Shown: positions 53,001-61,924 of the stretch, one piece after another
How the letters are laid out: every line of letters starts with the position of its first letter
How positions within the stretch are numbered: the stretch's first letter is position 1
Source of the DNA: HK1 sp965220535
GTDB lineage: Bacteria; Pseudomonadota; Gammaproteobacteria; HK1
NCBI GenBank assembly: GCA_965220535.1
Contig: OZ244833.1
Location: 310,001-374,000, forward strand
Direction of reading: 5' to 3'
Length of the DNA: 64,000 bases
Notes under the pieces: model-generated
The model's input: only the letters and a program-made list of their open reading frames with translations
The model's database searches: none
What the model was told of the DNA's origin: nothing
Translations under genes and position numbers: made by a program

Positions 53001-56000
53001 CCTCCAGCGAGAACGAGATAACGATCTCCCCGGCGAGCCTGAGCTTCGCCGTCGGCAATTGGAATAGCGCGCAGACCGTCACCCTGACCTCGATCTCGGA
53101 TGTCGACAGAGACGACGACAGCGCGACCATCACCATTAACCCCGACGGTGCCGATTACGCCACTACCGAAAATGAAACCCTCACCGTCACGGTCACCGAT
53201 CTGGCGACCCCCCCGAATGCCCCGGAGCTCGACATCAGTAAAACAACGTTGAGTTTCACCGAACAAAGCAGCGATACCTTCACCGTCAAGCTCAAAAACA
53301 AGCCGACCGCGGACGTTACGCTGACCCTGGCGCAGCCGAGCAATACCGATAATACCGATATCACCCTCGATACCGACACCTCCCAAAACGGCAACCAAAA
53401 CAAGCTGACTTTCACCCCCGACAACTGGGACAGCGCACAAACCGTTACCGTCGCCGCGGCCGACGACGCCGACGGCGTGAAAGACGATGCCACCATCACC
53501 ATCACCGCCACCGGCGGCAACTACGAAGGGCTGAGCCTCACCGGCAGCGACGCCATCATGGTCGAGGTCAACGACAACGACGACCCGGGCATCGTCGCTT
53601 CGAGCGTCGATGCGATCGACGAAGGCCAGACCGGCACCCTCAACGTCAAACTCGCCACCCAACCGATCGAAGACGTCACGCTGGCCTTGGCCCAAACCTC
53701 CCAGACGACCAACAGCGATATCACCTTGGACAAAAACAGCCTGACCTTCACCTCCGCCAACTGGAATATCGATCAAAGCGTCGTCATCAGCTCGGCTCAA
53801 GACGACGATGCCGTCGACGATGCAACGATCATCGCCATCACCGTCTCTTCCGGCAGCTCCGATGAGTACAACAATGTCGATGCGAAAAACGTGACCGTTT
53901 CGGTCACCGACGACGAGGAGGCGGGGTTCGTGATCAGCGGTCTTAACGATACCGGCAATTCCCGAACCCTGGCTTGGAACGAAGGAACCAACGCCACCTT
54001 CACCATCAAATTGAGTTCGGAGCCGACCGCGACGACGACGGTGAGCATCGCCCAAACCGACCCGGAAAACTTGGAGGTCGTGGTCGATAGCAACGAACTG
54101 AGTTTCACCGCAGACAACTGGGACACCGCTCAGACCCTCACCCTTCGATCGATCTCGGATGCCGACAGAGACAACGACAGCGCGACCTTCGACATCAAAG
54201 CGGCGGGGGCCAACGAATACGATGAGGTGGATGATATTTCGTTGACGGTCACGATCAACGACAGCGCGACCCCCGAGAACGCCCCGGCGCTGGTGCTCGG
54301 CGGGGATCGATTGGAGCAGAATCAGACCCGACTCGAGTTGGAAGAAGGCGTGGCCTTCGACATGAACGTCAAACTCGCCCATCGACCGACGGCCGACGCT
54401 ATTTTGACCTTCACCACGGGCGGCGACTCGGCCAACAAACTCTCGATCTCTGCCGGCGGCGACGGCGCCGGCAGAGATACCCTGACCTTCACCCCCGATA
54501 ACTGGAACAGCGATCAACGGGTCCGCTTTTTCCCCTTGGAAGATCTGGATGTCGACGCCGACAGCGGGGATGTCCAAATCGCGATCACCGGCCCTTCCAA
54601 CTACCGAGGATTGCAACGAGGAATCGATTTCAATATCGCCGACAACGATTCCTACGACATCCGGATTCACCCCCGCGAAAGTCCCATCAACGTCAACGAG
54701 GGTTCGAGCGAATACCTCTCGGTCCGGCTCGGGGCCGACCCCGGGGAAACCTCCTCGGTAACCATCGATGTCTCGCTCGACGGGGCCGTCAATACCATCA
54801 TCGACAAAACGACCTTACGCTTCAACACCTCCGACTGGGGTCGATCGAAGTTCGTGAAGATCACTTCGGCGAGGGATGCGGATGCGGACAACGAAAACGC
54901 GACCCTCTCGCTGAGCATCTCCGACGACGAGAACAACGGCCCCTATAAAGGCAAATCGACCTCGATCGACGTCGAGGTCGCCGATAACTTCACCGGCGGG
55001 GATTTCTCGCCCAATCTGTTGTTCACCGATACCCCGGTGGTTCTCGCCGAGGGCGGAAGCGCGACCTTCACGGTTCGCCTCAACGTCCTGCCGACCGAGG
55101 ACGTCACCTTGACCTTCACCGTGCCCGGCGACTCGGATCTGACGGTGGATGCGGATAGCGTGGCCGAGGGCGCTCAAAATACGCTGATCTTCACCTCCTC
55201 GAATTGGGAAGAAGCACGAACCGTCTCGGTGTCCGCGGCCATCGACGAGGACGGCGACGACGATTCCTCGTCGATCGGCATCGTTGCCGGCGGCGGCAGT
55301 TACGACACGCTGAGCCGCTCGGTATTGGTGAGCGTAGAGGATGTCGCCGAGATCAACTTGGTCGTCGACCCCACCTCCTTGAACATCGACGAAGGGGCGA
55401 GCGGGACGTTCACCGTCGCCCTCGCCTCCCGACCGAGCGACGATGTCGGCGTCGATCTGACCCCTCCTTCTGTCGACAAAATCACCGTCGACACCGACCC
55501 CGGGACGCCGGGCAACCAAAGCGTCTTGAACTTCACGCTTTTCGACTGGAATCGACCGAAAACGGTCATCGTCGCCGGCGCGACGGACGATGACAAAGCG
55601 AGCGAAAGCGGCACGATACGACTTCTCGCCCGCGGCGGAGGATACGCCGGCAAAACCGGGGCCGTGACGGTGCGCATCAACGATACCACCCGGGACGAAA
55701 ACCTCGTCATTCCGCCCTCCTTGGTGTCCTCGCCGCTGGCCATCGACGAGGGCCAAAGCGCGAGTTTCACGATCCGACTTTCGCACCGACCGCAAAACGA
55801 CACGACCATCGACCTTCGCGTCTTGGACAACCCGGATATCGTCGTCAGCCCCGAACGATTGGTTTTCACCACCGAGAACTGGGGGCGGGATCAAAGCGTC
55901 GACGTCCGCGTCGCCGAGGATAGGGATATCGCGGACGAGAACGGGTCGATCTCGCTGACCGGCGGCTCCGAGGGCTTTTTCGCGGGCCAGAGGCTGTCGA

Positions 56001-58138
56001 TCGTGGTCCGGATCACCGACAACGACGAAGAGCCCGTTCCGCTGCCACCGGACGATCCCTCGCTGATTTTGGAAAACGTACCGCCGACGATCGCCGAAGG
56101 GGGTATCGGGAGCTTCTCGCTGAGTCTCGCGTCGCGCCCCAATGCCGCGGTCGAAATCATCGCCGAGCGGGCCGAGGGCGCCATTCGCCTGAGCGCCGAC
56201 CCCACGGCCGCTGCCGAAGGGCCGGGGGAAACCCGAATCTCGCTGGCCTTCACCGTCGATAACTGGAACGAGGCGCAGGTCATCATGGTCCTTTCCGACC
56301 ATGACGACGATAGCGCGGACAACAGCGTGCGGATCGCGTTTAGCGCCTCGGGCGGCGGTTACGACGACGCCACCGGGAGCGTGCGGATATCGATCGTCGA
56401 TGACGACGAGCCCGCCTTCGTCATCGAAGGCGCCCCGGTGACGGTGCTCAAAGGCGGCACCAACAGCTTCACCGTGAAGCTCGCGACGCGTCCTGCGGGG
56501 ACCGTCATCATCGCCGTCGATCGCCCGAGGGCCTTGAACTTCGTTTTGGATACCGATGAATCGGTCGCCGGCAGCCAAAGCACCCTCGCCTTCACCCCCG
56601 CCGACTGGAGCCTGCCGAAAAAGGTGATGTTGGCCGTCAGCGAAGACAGCGATGACGTAGTAGGCGCATCGGAGACCCTCTCCATCCGAGCCACGGGCGG
56701 CGACTACGCCAGCGTCACCGGCAGCGTCGTGGTTTCGATCGACGAGGTCGATGCCCCGGCGGCTTGGCTCACGCGCTTCGGCCGCGCGACCGGAAGGCAG
56801 GCGGTCGAGAGCATCGAAGATCGGATGGAAAGGCAACGCATCCCGGGGACGGCCTCGATGCGAATCGCCGGACGGGAGATCGAGGCCGGCGATCCGGATC
56901 TGGTCTTGGCTCCGACGGACGAGCCAAGCGATATCGAAGCCGATGCCCTCTCGTTCAAGGACGTGATCGCCGCGGGCACCAACTTCGATGTCGTCGGCAG
57001 CGTCCCCGGCGGCGGCTCCCTCGCCCTTTGGGGTCAAGGCGCGTATTCCCGCTTCGGCGGAGAGGAGATCGGGGTCGATATCGAAGGCGAAACGATCACC
57101 GGAATCGCAGGGATGGATTTCGCGAAGAGGAATTGGATGCTCGGCATCATGGCCATGCACAGCGTCGGCGAAGGGAAATACCATGAAGGGAATCGATCGA
57201 CGATAAGCGATATCTCGCTCACTTCTTTCGTCCCTTGGGGATCGTTGAATATCGCCGACGGCGTCCGCATCTGGAGCGCCGTCGGCTACGGAAAAGGCGA
57301 GTTGACGCTGACTCCGCAAGGCGAAGCCGCGGCTTCTTCCGATGTCGAATGGGAAATGATGGCCATCGGGATGCGCGACGATATCGTCGACCCCGCCGAC
57401 GGCAACGGCTTCGGCTTCGCCCATCTTTCGGATTTCCTGTGGACGAGAACGCGGGCCGATGGCTTGGGGGGCCGGGTCGAGGAGATCGAAGGCTTGACGA
57501 GAAGCGCTCGCTTCGGGGTCGAACTCTCGCATTTGCAAACCAACGATCGTTCGCGGTTCATCCAAAGCCTGGAGGGGGCGCTGCGCTACGACAGCGGCGA
57601 TGCCGAGCAGGGATGGGGGTTGGATGTCGGCGCCGGGCTTCTCTACAACGATCACCGCAGCGGGATCAGCGCTTCGCTGCGGGCGCGGGCGCTGGTACTC
57701 CACCAAGAGGACAGCGCCGCCCGCGACTGGGGCGTCACCGCATCGCTCGGATGGGATCTCAATCCCGATTCGCCGCGCGGATTCTCCGCCCGCATCAGCA
57801 ACGATCTCGCCCCCGACAGCGCCTTGAGCGCCCTCCTTTCCGACGAGGCCTTCCCGAGCGCCCAAGGCATCGGCAAGAATTCCCTTTGGGAGGCGGAGGT
57901 CGCTTACGGTTTCTCGCAGCCCCGGGGGCGAACCGGTCTGCCCTATCTCGAGTTCGGCCGAACCGGGGATACGCAGCGCGGGCAGGTGGGCTATCGTCTC
58001 TTGCCCGGGCCCGAAGAAAACGGGGGGTTGGAGCTGGATATCTACGTGGTCCGGGAAGAAAACGAGAACCAAGCGCGCAAGGAAGAGGATGTCGGCGTCG
58101 GGGCGGTCATCAAATACGATCCGGGGATTTGGCAATAG
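50036..58138 (+). CDS. Giant surface protein: 19 Calx-beta-like modules with C-terminal outer-membrane barrel
   Basis: 2700 aa. The ATG at 50036 has GGAGA upstream and yields an extended basic N-region followed by a signal sequence (ALLRLLALLPIFWVAPTVAQ, about residues 54-73). Then come 19 modules of about 105-125 aa, each with an opening (I/L)xEGxxxTFTVKL, a middle LxFTxxNWNxxQTVTL and a closing SxSGGxY or VTVTENDxxx; these resemble Calx-beta/cadherin-like calcium-binding beta-sandwiches. Modules run from about 50261 to 56755. The last about 395 residues (GTNFDVVGSVPGGGSLALWGQ to the end) have the alternating pattern of an autotransporter-type barrel (MLGIMAMHSVGEGKY, IWSAVGYGKGELTL). Probably an adhesin with a self-exported passenger. 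Acidic, Asp/Thr/Asn-rich and Cys-free passenger. Confidence 0.85.
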   Translation: MKSNGQYTHRYTSLYISQPQKRDRRSPRLPSQASPVRFRSVGGGQAIRFRGSMALLRLLALLPIFWVAPTVAQTTELDVNKPTLTINEGTSDSSAFTVKLTSAPTGAVTVSISSTNTDVKLNPTSLSFGTDDWDSPKSVALKAFADVERTNDSATVNINASGGGYDNKSKTISVTVTDLANPSNAPDLTISEMPSSLTEGGSGTFKVQLANEPSENVTLTLSSSNSDVTPSSSLSFTASNWNTEQTVTLNAAEDDDAAADTATITLAAAGGNYEGLSKTTASVSVQENDQAGLTLSGNEISGSTLTFDEGGADKTFTVILDAQPTGGNVSVAITKSGSGDVSVSPASMTFGGNNWNSTQTVTVSVGQDDDAANDSATITIDPDGADYTNVASKTVSVTVNDDDSKSLVLSAPSLTVDEGDNDTITVRLGSEPAGGNVTISVSKASGGSGDVSATPANLSFDANDWQTPKTLTITAAEDNDAVDESTTTFNLSASGGDYGSITDSFTVSVTENDSVDLVLNPAASLSFNEGSNRTFTVKLDSVPSANVTVSTNSNNADVKVSPANLTFTTSNWNQEQDVTLKGFADVDRTNESASIQLSASGGGYDNKSKTLAVTLTDLPSPSNAPDLTISDMTSLTEGGSGTFKVRLANEPSDNVTLTLTSSNSDVTPSSSLSFTTSNWNTEQTVTLNAAEDDDAAADTATITLAATGGNYEGLSKPTATITVTENDSVDLVLNPAASLSFNEGSNRTFTVKLDSVPSANVTVSTNSNNADVKVSPANLTFTTSNWNQEQDVTLKGFADVDRTNESASIQLSASGGGYDNKSKTLAVTLTDLVSPSNAPDLTISNMPSLNEGSTATFTVELSNEPSEQVVLTLEQPSNTDITLDTDTAANNNQNTLTFTTSNWNTEQTVTLSAAEDNDAATDTTTIAITAAGGNYQGLSKTTANITVTENDETGVVLSDSTLTINEGNTQTFTVKLESEPTGAVTAAITSSENEITISPASLSFAVGNWNSAQTVTLTSISDVDRDDDSATITINPDGADYATTENETLTVTVTDLATPPNAPELDISKTTLSFTEQSSDTFTVKLKNKPTADVTLTLAQPSNTDNTDITLDTDTSQNGNQNKLTFTPDNWDSAQTVTVAAADDADGVKDDATITITATGGNYEGLSLTGSDAIMVEVNDNDDPGIVASSVDAIDEGQTGTLNVKLATQPIEDVTLALAQTSQTTNSDITLDKNSLTFTSANWNIDQSVVISSAQDDDAVDDATIIAITVSSGSSDEYNNVDAKNVTVSVTDDEEAGFVISGLNDTGNSRTLAWNEGTNATFTIKLSSEPTATTTVSIAQTDPENLEVVVDSNELSFTADNWDTAQTLTLRSISDADRDNDSATFDIKAAGANEYDEVDDISLTVTINDSATPENAPALVLGGDRLEQNQTRLELEEGVAFDMNVKLAHRPTADAILTFTTGGDSANKLSISAGGDGAGRDTLTFTPDNWNSDQRVRFFPLEDLDVDADSGDVQIAITGPSNYRGLQRGIDFNIADNDSYDIRIHPRESPINVNEGSSEYLSVRLGADPGETSSVTIDVSLDGAVNTIIDKTTLRFNTSDWGRSKFVKITSARDADADNENATLSLSISDDENNGPYKGKSTSIDVEVADNFTGGDFSPNLLFTDTPVVLAEGGSATFTVRLNVLPTEDVTLTFTVPGDSDLTVDADSVAEGAQNTLIFTSSNWEEARTVSVSAAIDEDGDDDSSSIGIVAGGGSYDTLSRSVLVSVEDVAEINLVVDPTSLNIDEGASGTFTVALASRPSDDVGVDLTPPSVDKITVDTDPGTPGNQSVLNFTLFDWNRPKTVIVAGATDDDKASESGTIRLLARGGGYAGKTGAVTVRINDTTRDENLVIPPSLVSSPLAIDEGQSASFTIRLSHRPQNDTTIDLRVLDNPDIVVSPERLVFTTENWGRDQSVDVRVAEDRDIADENGSISLTGGSEGFFAGQRLSIVVRITDNDEEPVPLPPDDPSLILENVPPTIAEGGIGSFSLSLASRPNAAVEIIAERAEGAIRLSADPTAAAEGPGETRISLAFTVDNWNEAQVIMVLSDHDDDSADNSVRIAFSASGGGYDDATGSVRISIVDDDEPAFVIEGAPVTVLKGGTNSFTVKLATRPAGTVIIAVDRPRALNFVLDTDESVAGSQSTLAFTPADWSLPKKVMLAVSEDSDDVVGASETLSIRATGGDYASVTGSVVVSIDEVDAPAAWLTRFGRATGRQAVESIEDRMERQRIPGTASMRIAGREIEAGDPDLVLAPTDEPSDIEADALSFKDVIAAGTNFDVVGSVPGGGSLALWGQGAYSRFGGEEIGVDIEGETITGIAGMDFAKRNWMLGIMAMHSVGEGKYHEGNRSTISDISLTSFVPWGSLNIADGVRIWSAVGYGKGELTLTPQGEAAASSDVEWEMMAIGMRDDIVDPADGNGFGFAHLSDFLWTRTRADGLGGRVEEIEGLTRSARFGVELSHLQTNDRSRFIQSLEGALRYDSGDAEQGWGLDVGAGLLYNDHRSGISASLRARALVLHQEDSAARDWGVTASLGWDLNPDSPRGFSARISNDLAPDSALSALLSDEAFPSAQGIGKNSLWEAEVAYGFSQPRGRTGLPYLEFGRTGDTQRGQVGYRLLPGPEENGGLELDIYVVREENENQARKEEDVGVGAVIKYDPGIWQ
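51566..52520. repeat. 642-bp internal duplication in the giant adhesin gene
   Basis: The block starting GAAAACGATAGCGTCGATC at 51566 recurs at 52208, exactly 642 bp (214 codons) later, and the two copies appear identical for more than 300 bp. This covers one whole module; the module between them is a near copy of the module at about 50580-50890. So a two-module unit has duplicated recently and in frame. Confidence 0.92.
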
Positions 58139-58181
58139 GAAGAGCGTCTTTTCGCCCTCCCCCGGGGGCGATATTTTTCGG

Positions 58182-58201
58182 CCCCCGATCGAGATCGGGG
58201 G
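58182..58201 (+). terminator. Hairpin after the giant adhesin gene
   Basis: CCCCCGAT and ATCGGGGG around loop CGAG, 44 bp after the stop codon. It is preceded by another short palindrome (CCCCCGGGGG, near 58160) and a TATTTTT run. A likely transcription terminator, although the U-run is upstream of the main stem. Confidence 0.55.
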
Positions 58202-58427
58202 TCGATAGCGGTCCTCGGACGGAAAAAAGCCCTCGAAATACCCGCCCGCCGCCTTGAGCGGCATGACCGCTCGTTTTTTTCGATGAATGTCGATGTATTT
58301 CGATGAATGTCGCTGTTTATCCGCGAAGGATCGACGATCCCCTCATCGAAACGGCCACCCTCCTTGAACCTGCCCCGATGCTCACCCCGATACTTGCCCC
58401 AATGACTTCCAAGCCGAGGAAAAAACC

Positions 58428-58907
58428 ATGCCGGGATTGATACGAGGGCTCGGCATCGAAGCCCTGCTCGAAGCCCTGTCGAAGGATGCATCCGGCGACG
58501 AGCCGGCCGAGGACGAGCACGATTGCGAGTTGGCGACCGCCATCTTGCTCGTCGAGGTGATGCGGGCGGATCGAACGAGTCGCCCCGACGAACGCAAGGC
58601 GGTGGTCGCCGCGCTTGCGCGCGCGTTCCGGCTCGACGAAGGGCAGGCCCAAGACTTGCTTGCGCTCGGCGAGCGCCGGGCGGACGAAATCGTCTCCCTG
58701 CACGAGTTCACCCAAGCCATCAACCGAAGGCTCGATGCCGAGCGAAAAGCGCATATCTTGGAGTTGTTATGGCGCGTGGCTTATGCCGACGGCGATATCG
58801 ACCGCTACGAGGAGCACCTGATCCGCCGCCTCGCCGACCTTCTCCATATCCCGCATTCGACCTATATCCGCAAGAAACTGAGCGCTTGCGAGGAAAAGGC
58901 GTCATAA
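58428..58907 (+). CDS. TerB-like (tellurite-resistance/DUF533-type) protein
   Basis: 159 aa, fully helical and acidic. The TerB core consists of two related helical repeats: ELATAILLVEVMRADRTSRPDERKAV and KAHILELLWRVAYADGDIDRYEEHLIRRLADLL, each ending in an acidic D-x-D/E pattern that may bind metal. The function of stand-alone TerB-like proteins is poorly known; they are linked with membrane stress and phage resistance operons. No other ter genes are near. Transcribed alone, with GAGG(A)AAAAA upstream of the ATG. Confidence 0.82.
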   Translation: MPGLIRGLGIEALLEALSKDASGDEPAEDEHDCELATAILLVEVMRADRTSRPDERKAVVAALARAFRLDEGQAQDLLALGERRADEIVSLHEFTQAINRRLDAERKAHILELLWRVAYADGDIDRYEEHLIRRLADLLHIPHSTYIRKKLSACEEKAS

Positions 58908-59219
58908 AGCCTTGAAACCCCTTCACCGCCCGCCGAAGCCAAGGCCGACCCTCGCGCCGACCCTCGCCGGCGGGTATCTTTGAAAATCAGACGACGATAG
59001 CCTCGAAGAAGGCCCCGAACGAGCGGCCCGAGCCCGCCCTCGAAGGATTTCGCACGAACGAGCCTCAAGACGATCAAGGCGACGATCGAAGCCGTCTCGG
59101 CTTCGGCGAAGGAGGTTCGAGCGGATCGAGCGCTCATGAAGCATCGCTTTTCGGATCGATGCCGAGGGGTCGATGCCGACGAACCGACGCCGACAACGCC
59201 GGGCCATTCCCGAAAAGAA
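58908..59219. other. Intergenic region between convergent terB-like and DUF3047 genes
   Basis: No gene is supported; the open frames here have shadow-like composition. A duplicated GCCGACCCTCGC word at 58942-58966 is the only repeat seen. Confidence 0.4.
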
Positions 59220-59978
59220 CTACTCCCCTTGCGCCTCTCCCGGCTCGCTGCCGAAGAAAACATTCCTGTACCAACCCACCGCTTCGCCGCCGCTGTTATC
59301 CGCATCGGTCATGATCGCCACGCCGTCGATATAGCGAATATCCTCCCCGAAAAGATCGCGAAAGTCGGCTCGCACATCCCGCCATTCGTGGACCCATCGA
59401 CCGGCTCGGGTATCGCCGCTTCGCAACGCCACGTTATAGGAGGCATCGGTATAGGCGCTCGGCCAAGCCTCCCCGGCGGCCTGCGAACCCGCCCAGACAT
59501 AGTTGACGGCCCGGGTCTTCCAGAAAAAAACGGAGTTGGCGCGCACCACATAGACCCTCGCGCTGTAGTCGTCGCCCTCCTTCGTGCGCTCGTCGACCCC
59601 GCCGATGCTCTTTTCGATCCGCCAATCCCAGTGCAGATAAGGCGTTTTCTCGAGATCGACACGGATCTCGCGATAAAGCACCGAGGCGCTGCCCCGACTC
59701 GTCGCCCGCAAAGCCGGACTATCGTCAAGGCTCACCGCTTCGTATACCGTTCGACCGCTGAATTCCCTCTCCTTCCATAGGCCTTTCGCCCCGTTTTTCG
59801 ATTCCCAAGACTCGATATCGTCCTCGGAGAGGATCGAAAGCCGGTCTTGGGCCTCCAAGGACTGGCCATGCACCGCCGCAAACAAGCCGACGACGATCGA
59901 GATCGCCGCCGCCGGCAAGCGCATCGACAATCTCATCGACAAGGGGGTTTCGACAAGACGATCCTTCGAAAATCGCAT
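59220..59978 (-). CDS. DUF3047 secreted protein
   Basis: 252 aa. A basic N-terminus and a hydrophobic signal segment (AAAISIVVGLFAAVHGQSLEAQ) are followed by the DUF3047 core: LHWDWRIEK, then the conserved GDDYSARVYVV, NYVWA, and the closing DGVAIMTDADNSGGEAVGWY. The domain resembles carbohydrate-binding beta-sandwiches, but no activity is known. The start at 59978 has GGAAGAAA upstream. It directly follows tupA on the same strand (66 bp apart) and is likely part of that operon. Confidence 0.85.
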   Translation of the reverse strand: MRFSKDRLVETPLSMRLSMRLPAAAISIVVGLFAAVHGQSLEAQDRLSILSEDDIESWESKNGAKGLWKEREFSGRTVYEAVSLDDSPALRATSRGSASVLYREIRVDLEKTPYLHWDWRIEKSIGGVDERTKEGDDYSARVYVVRANSVFFWKTRAVNYVWAGSQAAGEAWPSAYTDASYNVALRSGDTRAGRWVHEWRDVRADFRDLFGEDIRYIDGVAIMTDADNSGGEAVGWYRNVFFGSEPGEAQGE

Positions 59979-60044
59979 TTTTCTTCCTTTGGCAGTTGCC
60001 CCGGCGCCAAGCGCCTCGTCATCGCGCGAAAAGCGCCGCATCCC

Positions 60045-61037
60045 TCATCGCTTCGCGTTCGGAAAAAACAGTTGCCGTCCGTCGATGCGGTAGGCGGCGA
60101 TCGCCTCTTGCCCCCGCTGCGAGAGGATCCAATTCACGAATCGCCGCCCTTCGTCCGCCTTGACTTCGGGATGCCGAGCGGGGTTGACCGAAATGATCCC
60201 GTATTGGTTGAAGAGCCTCGGGTCGCCCTCCACCAACACCCGATGATCCGCCTTGTTGCCGAAGGCGATCCAAGTGGCGCGATCCGTCAACGCGTATGCC
60301 GCCATTCCCACCGAGATATTGAGCGTCGTGCCCATCCCCGAGCCCGTTTCCCGGTACCAACGACCCGAAGCCGCCTGTACGTCGACCCCGGCTATCCGCC
60401 ACAACCCGAGTTCCGCCTTGTGGGTACCGCTGTCATCGCCGCGAGAAGCGAAAGGCCGCTTCGCCTCGGCGATCTTCGACAGGGCCAAAGGCGCATCGTC
60501 GCCACCTGCGATCCCCGCAGGATCCCGAGCCGGTCCGATGAGGACGAAATCGTTGTACATCACATCGAAGCGCTCGATCCCGTAGCCCTCGGCCACGAAA
60601 CGTTCTTCGTCGATACGCGAATGGGTCAAAAGAACGTCCCCGTCTCCGTTGCGGGCATTGCGCAGCGCTTGTCCCGTGCCCACCGCCACCACCCGGACTT
60701 CGATACCGGTATCGGCGCGAAAAAGGGGCAGCAGATGCTCGAAAAGACCGGAATTGCGGGTCGACGTCGTCGATTGGACGATGATGAAAGGCGCCTGCTC
60801 CTTGGCCGCCGAGGCGAGGGGCAAGCCCGGCAGCGCGACGATCAGGGCGATGATCCCCAAGAGCGGGCACCGCCCGAGGCTTCGAAAGAAGCGGCGGCGC
60901 GACGACGAAGGCCACGATGAACGCCGCGACGAACGCCAAAGCGATCCGAGCCCGGCGATCGCCCTGGCCCCGCCGGCGGCACCGGCGGGGGCATCGTCGA
61001 GAAAGCCATCGTCAGCGCAACGAAAGCGGCGCATCAT
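60045..61037 (-). CDS. tupA: Tungstate-type ABC transporter binding protein (TupA-like)
   Basis: 330 aa periplasmic oxyanion receptor. The family opening is IIVQSTTSTRNSGLFEHLLP. VVAVGTGQALRNARNGDGDVLLTH, the RGDDSGTHKAE loop and WYRETGSGMGTTLNI follow, all of which line the tungstate site in TupA. A hydrophobic export segment (LLGIIALIVALPGLPLASA) is preceded by an unusually long 55-residue Arg/Ser/Ala-rich stretch; a later internal start (for example GTG or TTG) may be the true one. The gene overlaps the end of tupC by 4 bp. Confidence 0.87.
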   Translation of the reverse strand: MMRRFRCADDGFLDDAPAGAAGGARAIAGLGSLWRSSRRSSWPSSSRRRFFRSLGRCPLLGIIALIVALPGLPLASAAKEQAPFIIVQSTTSTRNSGLFEHLLPLFRADTGIEVRVVAVGTGQALRNARNGDGDVLLTHSRIDEERFVAEGYGIERFDVMYNDFVLIGPARDPAGIAGGDDAPLALSKIAEAKRPFASRGDDSGTHKAELGLWRIAGVDVQAASGRWYRETGSGMGTTLNISVGMAAYALTDRATWIAFGNKADHRVLVEGDPRLFNQYGIISVNPARHPEVKADEGRRFVNWILSQRGQEAIAAYRIDGRQLFFPNAKR

Positions 61038-61888
61038 TCATCCTCGAGATAGAGACGACCTTCGTTCCAAGCCCGCATCGTCGGCGAACGAGGGGTTCGA
61101 AGTCGCTCCGCCACCGGACCGGTTTCGGCGACCCGTCCCCGGTGGAGGAAGATCAAATCGTCGCCGAGCCGCCTCGCCTGCCCTTTGTCGTGGGTCACCA
61201 AGACGATGGTGACTCCGTCGGCGTGGGCTTGCTCGATCAGGCTCTCGACCGCATGGGTCGAGGCGGGATCGAGGCTCGCCATCGGCTCGTCGAGAAAGAG
61301 CATCCGCGGGGAGGTCGACAACGCCCGCGCCAGCGAAAGGCGCTGTTGCTCGCCGCCGGAGAGCAAGCGCGCCGGACGATCCGCCTGATCCGCAAGACGC
61401 GCCCGCGCAAGAGCCTTCGCTTCGCGCGCGGCGCGCTCGGCACCCCCGATGCCGCGCACCGCAAGAGCGAAACGCAGATTTCCCCGCACCGAACGCCGCA
61501 GCATCACCGGCCGTTGGAAAACCATCGCTTGTCGCCGCCGAGCCGCTCGATCGAGCGGCCGACCCTGCCAGCGCACCTCCCCCGCGGTGGGTTCCACCAA
61601 GCCGTGCAGCAGCCGCAAGAGCAGGCTTTTGCCCGCACCGTTGGCCCCCATGATCACCGTGCGTCGACCGGGGAGAAGGGCGATATCGACGCCCTGCAAA
61701 AGCCTTTGCCCCTCCGCCTCGAAGCAAAGACCGCAGGTCTCCATCAGCGGCGACCCGGCATCCGATGCGACCGGAGATTCCGACTCGCTCTCTTTCGACG
61801 CCCGCTCGCCGGGCGCCGGGGCTGCTGCGCTTTCCAAGAGCGAATCCGGCGTCGCCGGAGCGAAGAGATCGATCGTGCTTTGGGGCAT
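61034..61888 (-). CDS. tupC: Tungstate-type ABC transporter ATPase (TupC-like)
   Basis: 284 aa. Walker A GANGAGKSLLLRLL, Q-loop MVFQRPVML, signature LSGGEQQRLSLARAL, Walker B MLFLDEPMASLDP, H-loop VLVTHDKGQARRL. The MVFQRPVMLRRSV stretch is typical of tungstate/molybdate-like ATPases. The first about 48 residues form a Ser/Glu/Ala-rich extension (SKESESESPVASDAGS) not seen in relatives, so translation might begin at the internal ATG before ETCGLCFEAEG. Operon order tupB-tupC-tupA. Confidence 0.87.
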   Translation of the reverse strand: MPQSTIDLFAPATPDSLLESAAAPAPGERASKESESESPVASDAGSPLMETCGLCFEAEGQRLLQGVDIALLPGRRTVIMGANGAGKSLLLRLLHGLVEPTAGEVRWQGRPLDRAARRRQAMVFQRPVMLRRSVRGNLRFALAVRGIGGAERAAREAKALARARLADQADRPARLLSGGEQQRLSLARALSTSPRMLFLDEPMASLDPASTHAVESLIEQAHADGVTIVLVTHDKGQARRLGDDLIFLHRGRVAETGPVAERLRTPRSPTMRAWNEGRLYLEDE

Positions 61889-61924
61889 GGCGTTATAAAG
61901 CCTTGATCTCGAAATCGAGCGCGT

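Noticed and set aside
54815..58264. A 1149-codon open frame opposite the adhesin gene
   Set aside because: Antisense to a clear coding sequence with repeated modules; its own apparent repeats only mirror those modules.
58428..58907. Tellurite resistance operon
   Set aside because: Only a TerB-like domain is present; no terC, terD, terZ or other partner is nearby.
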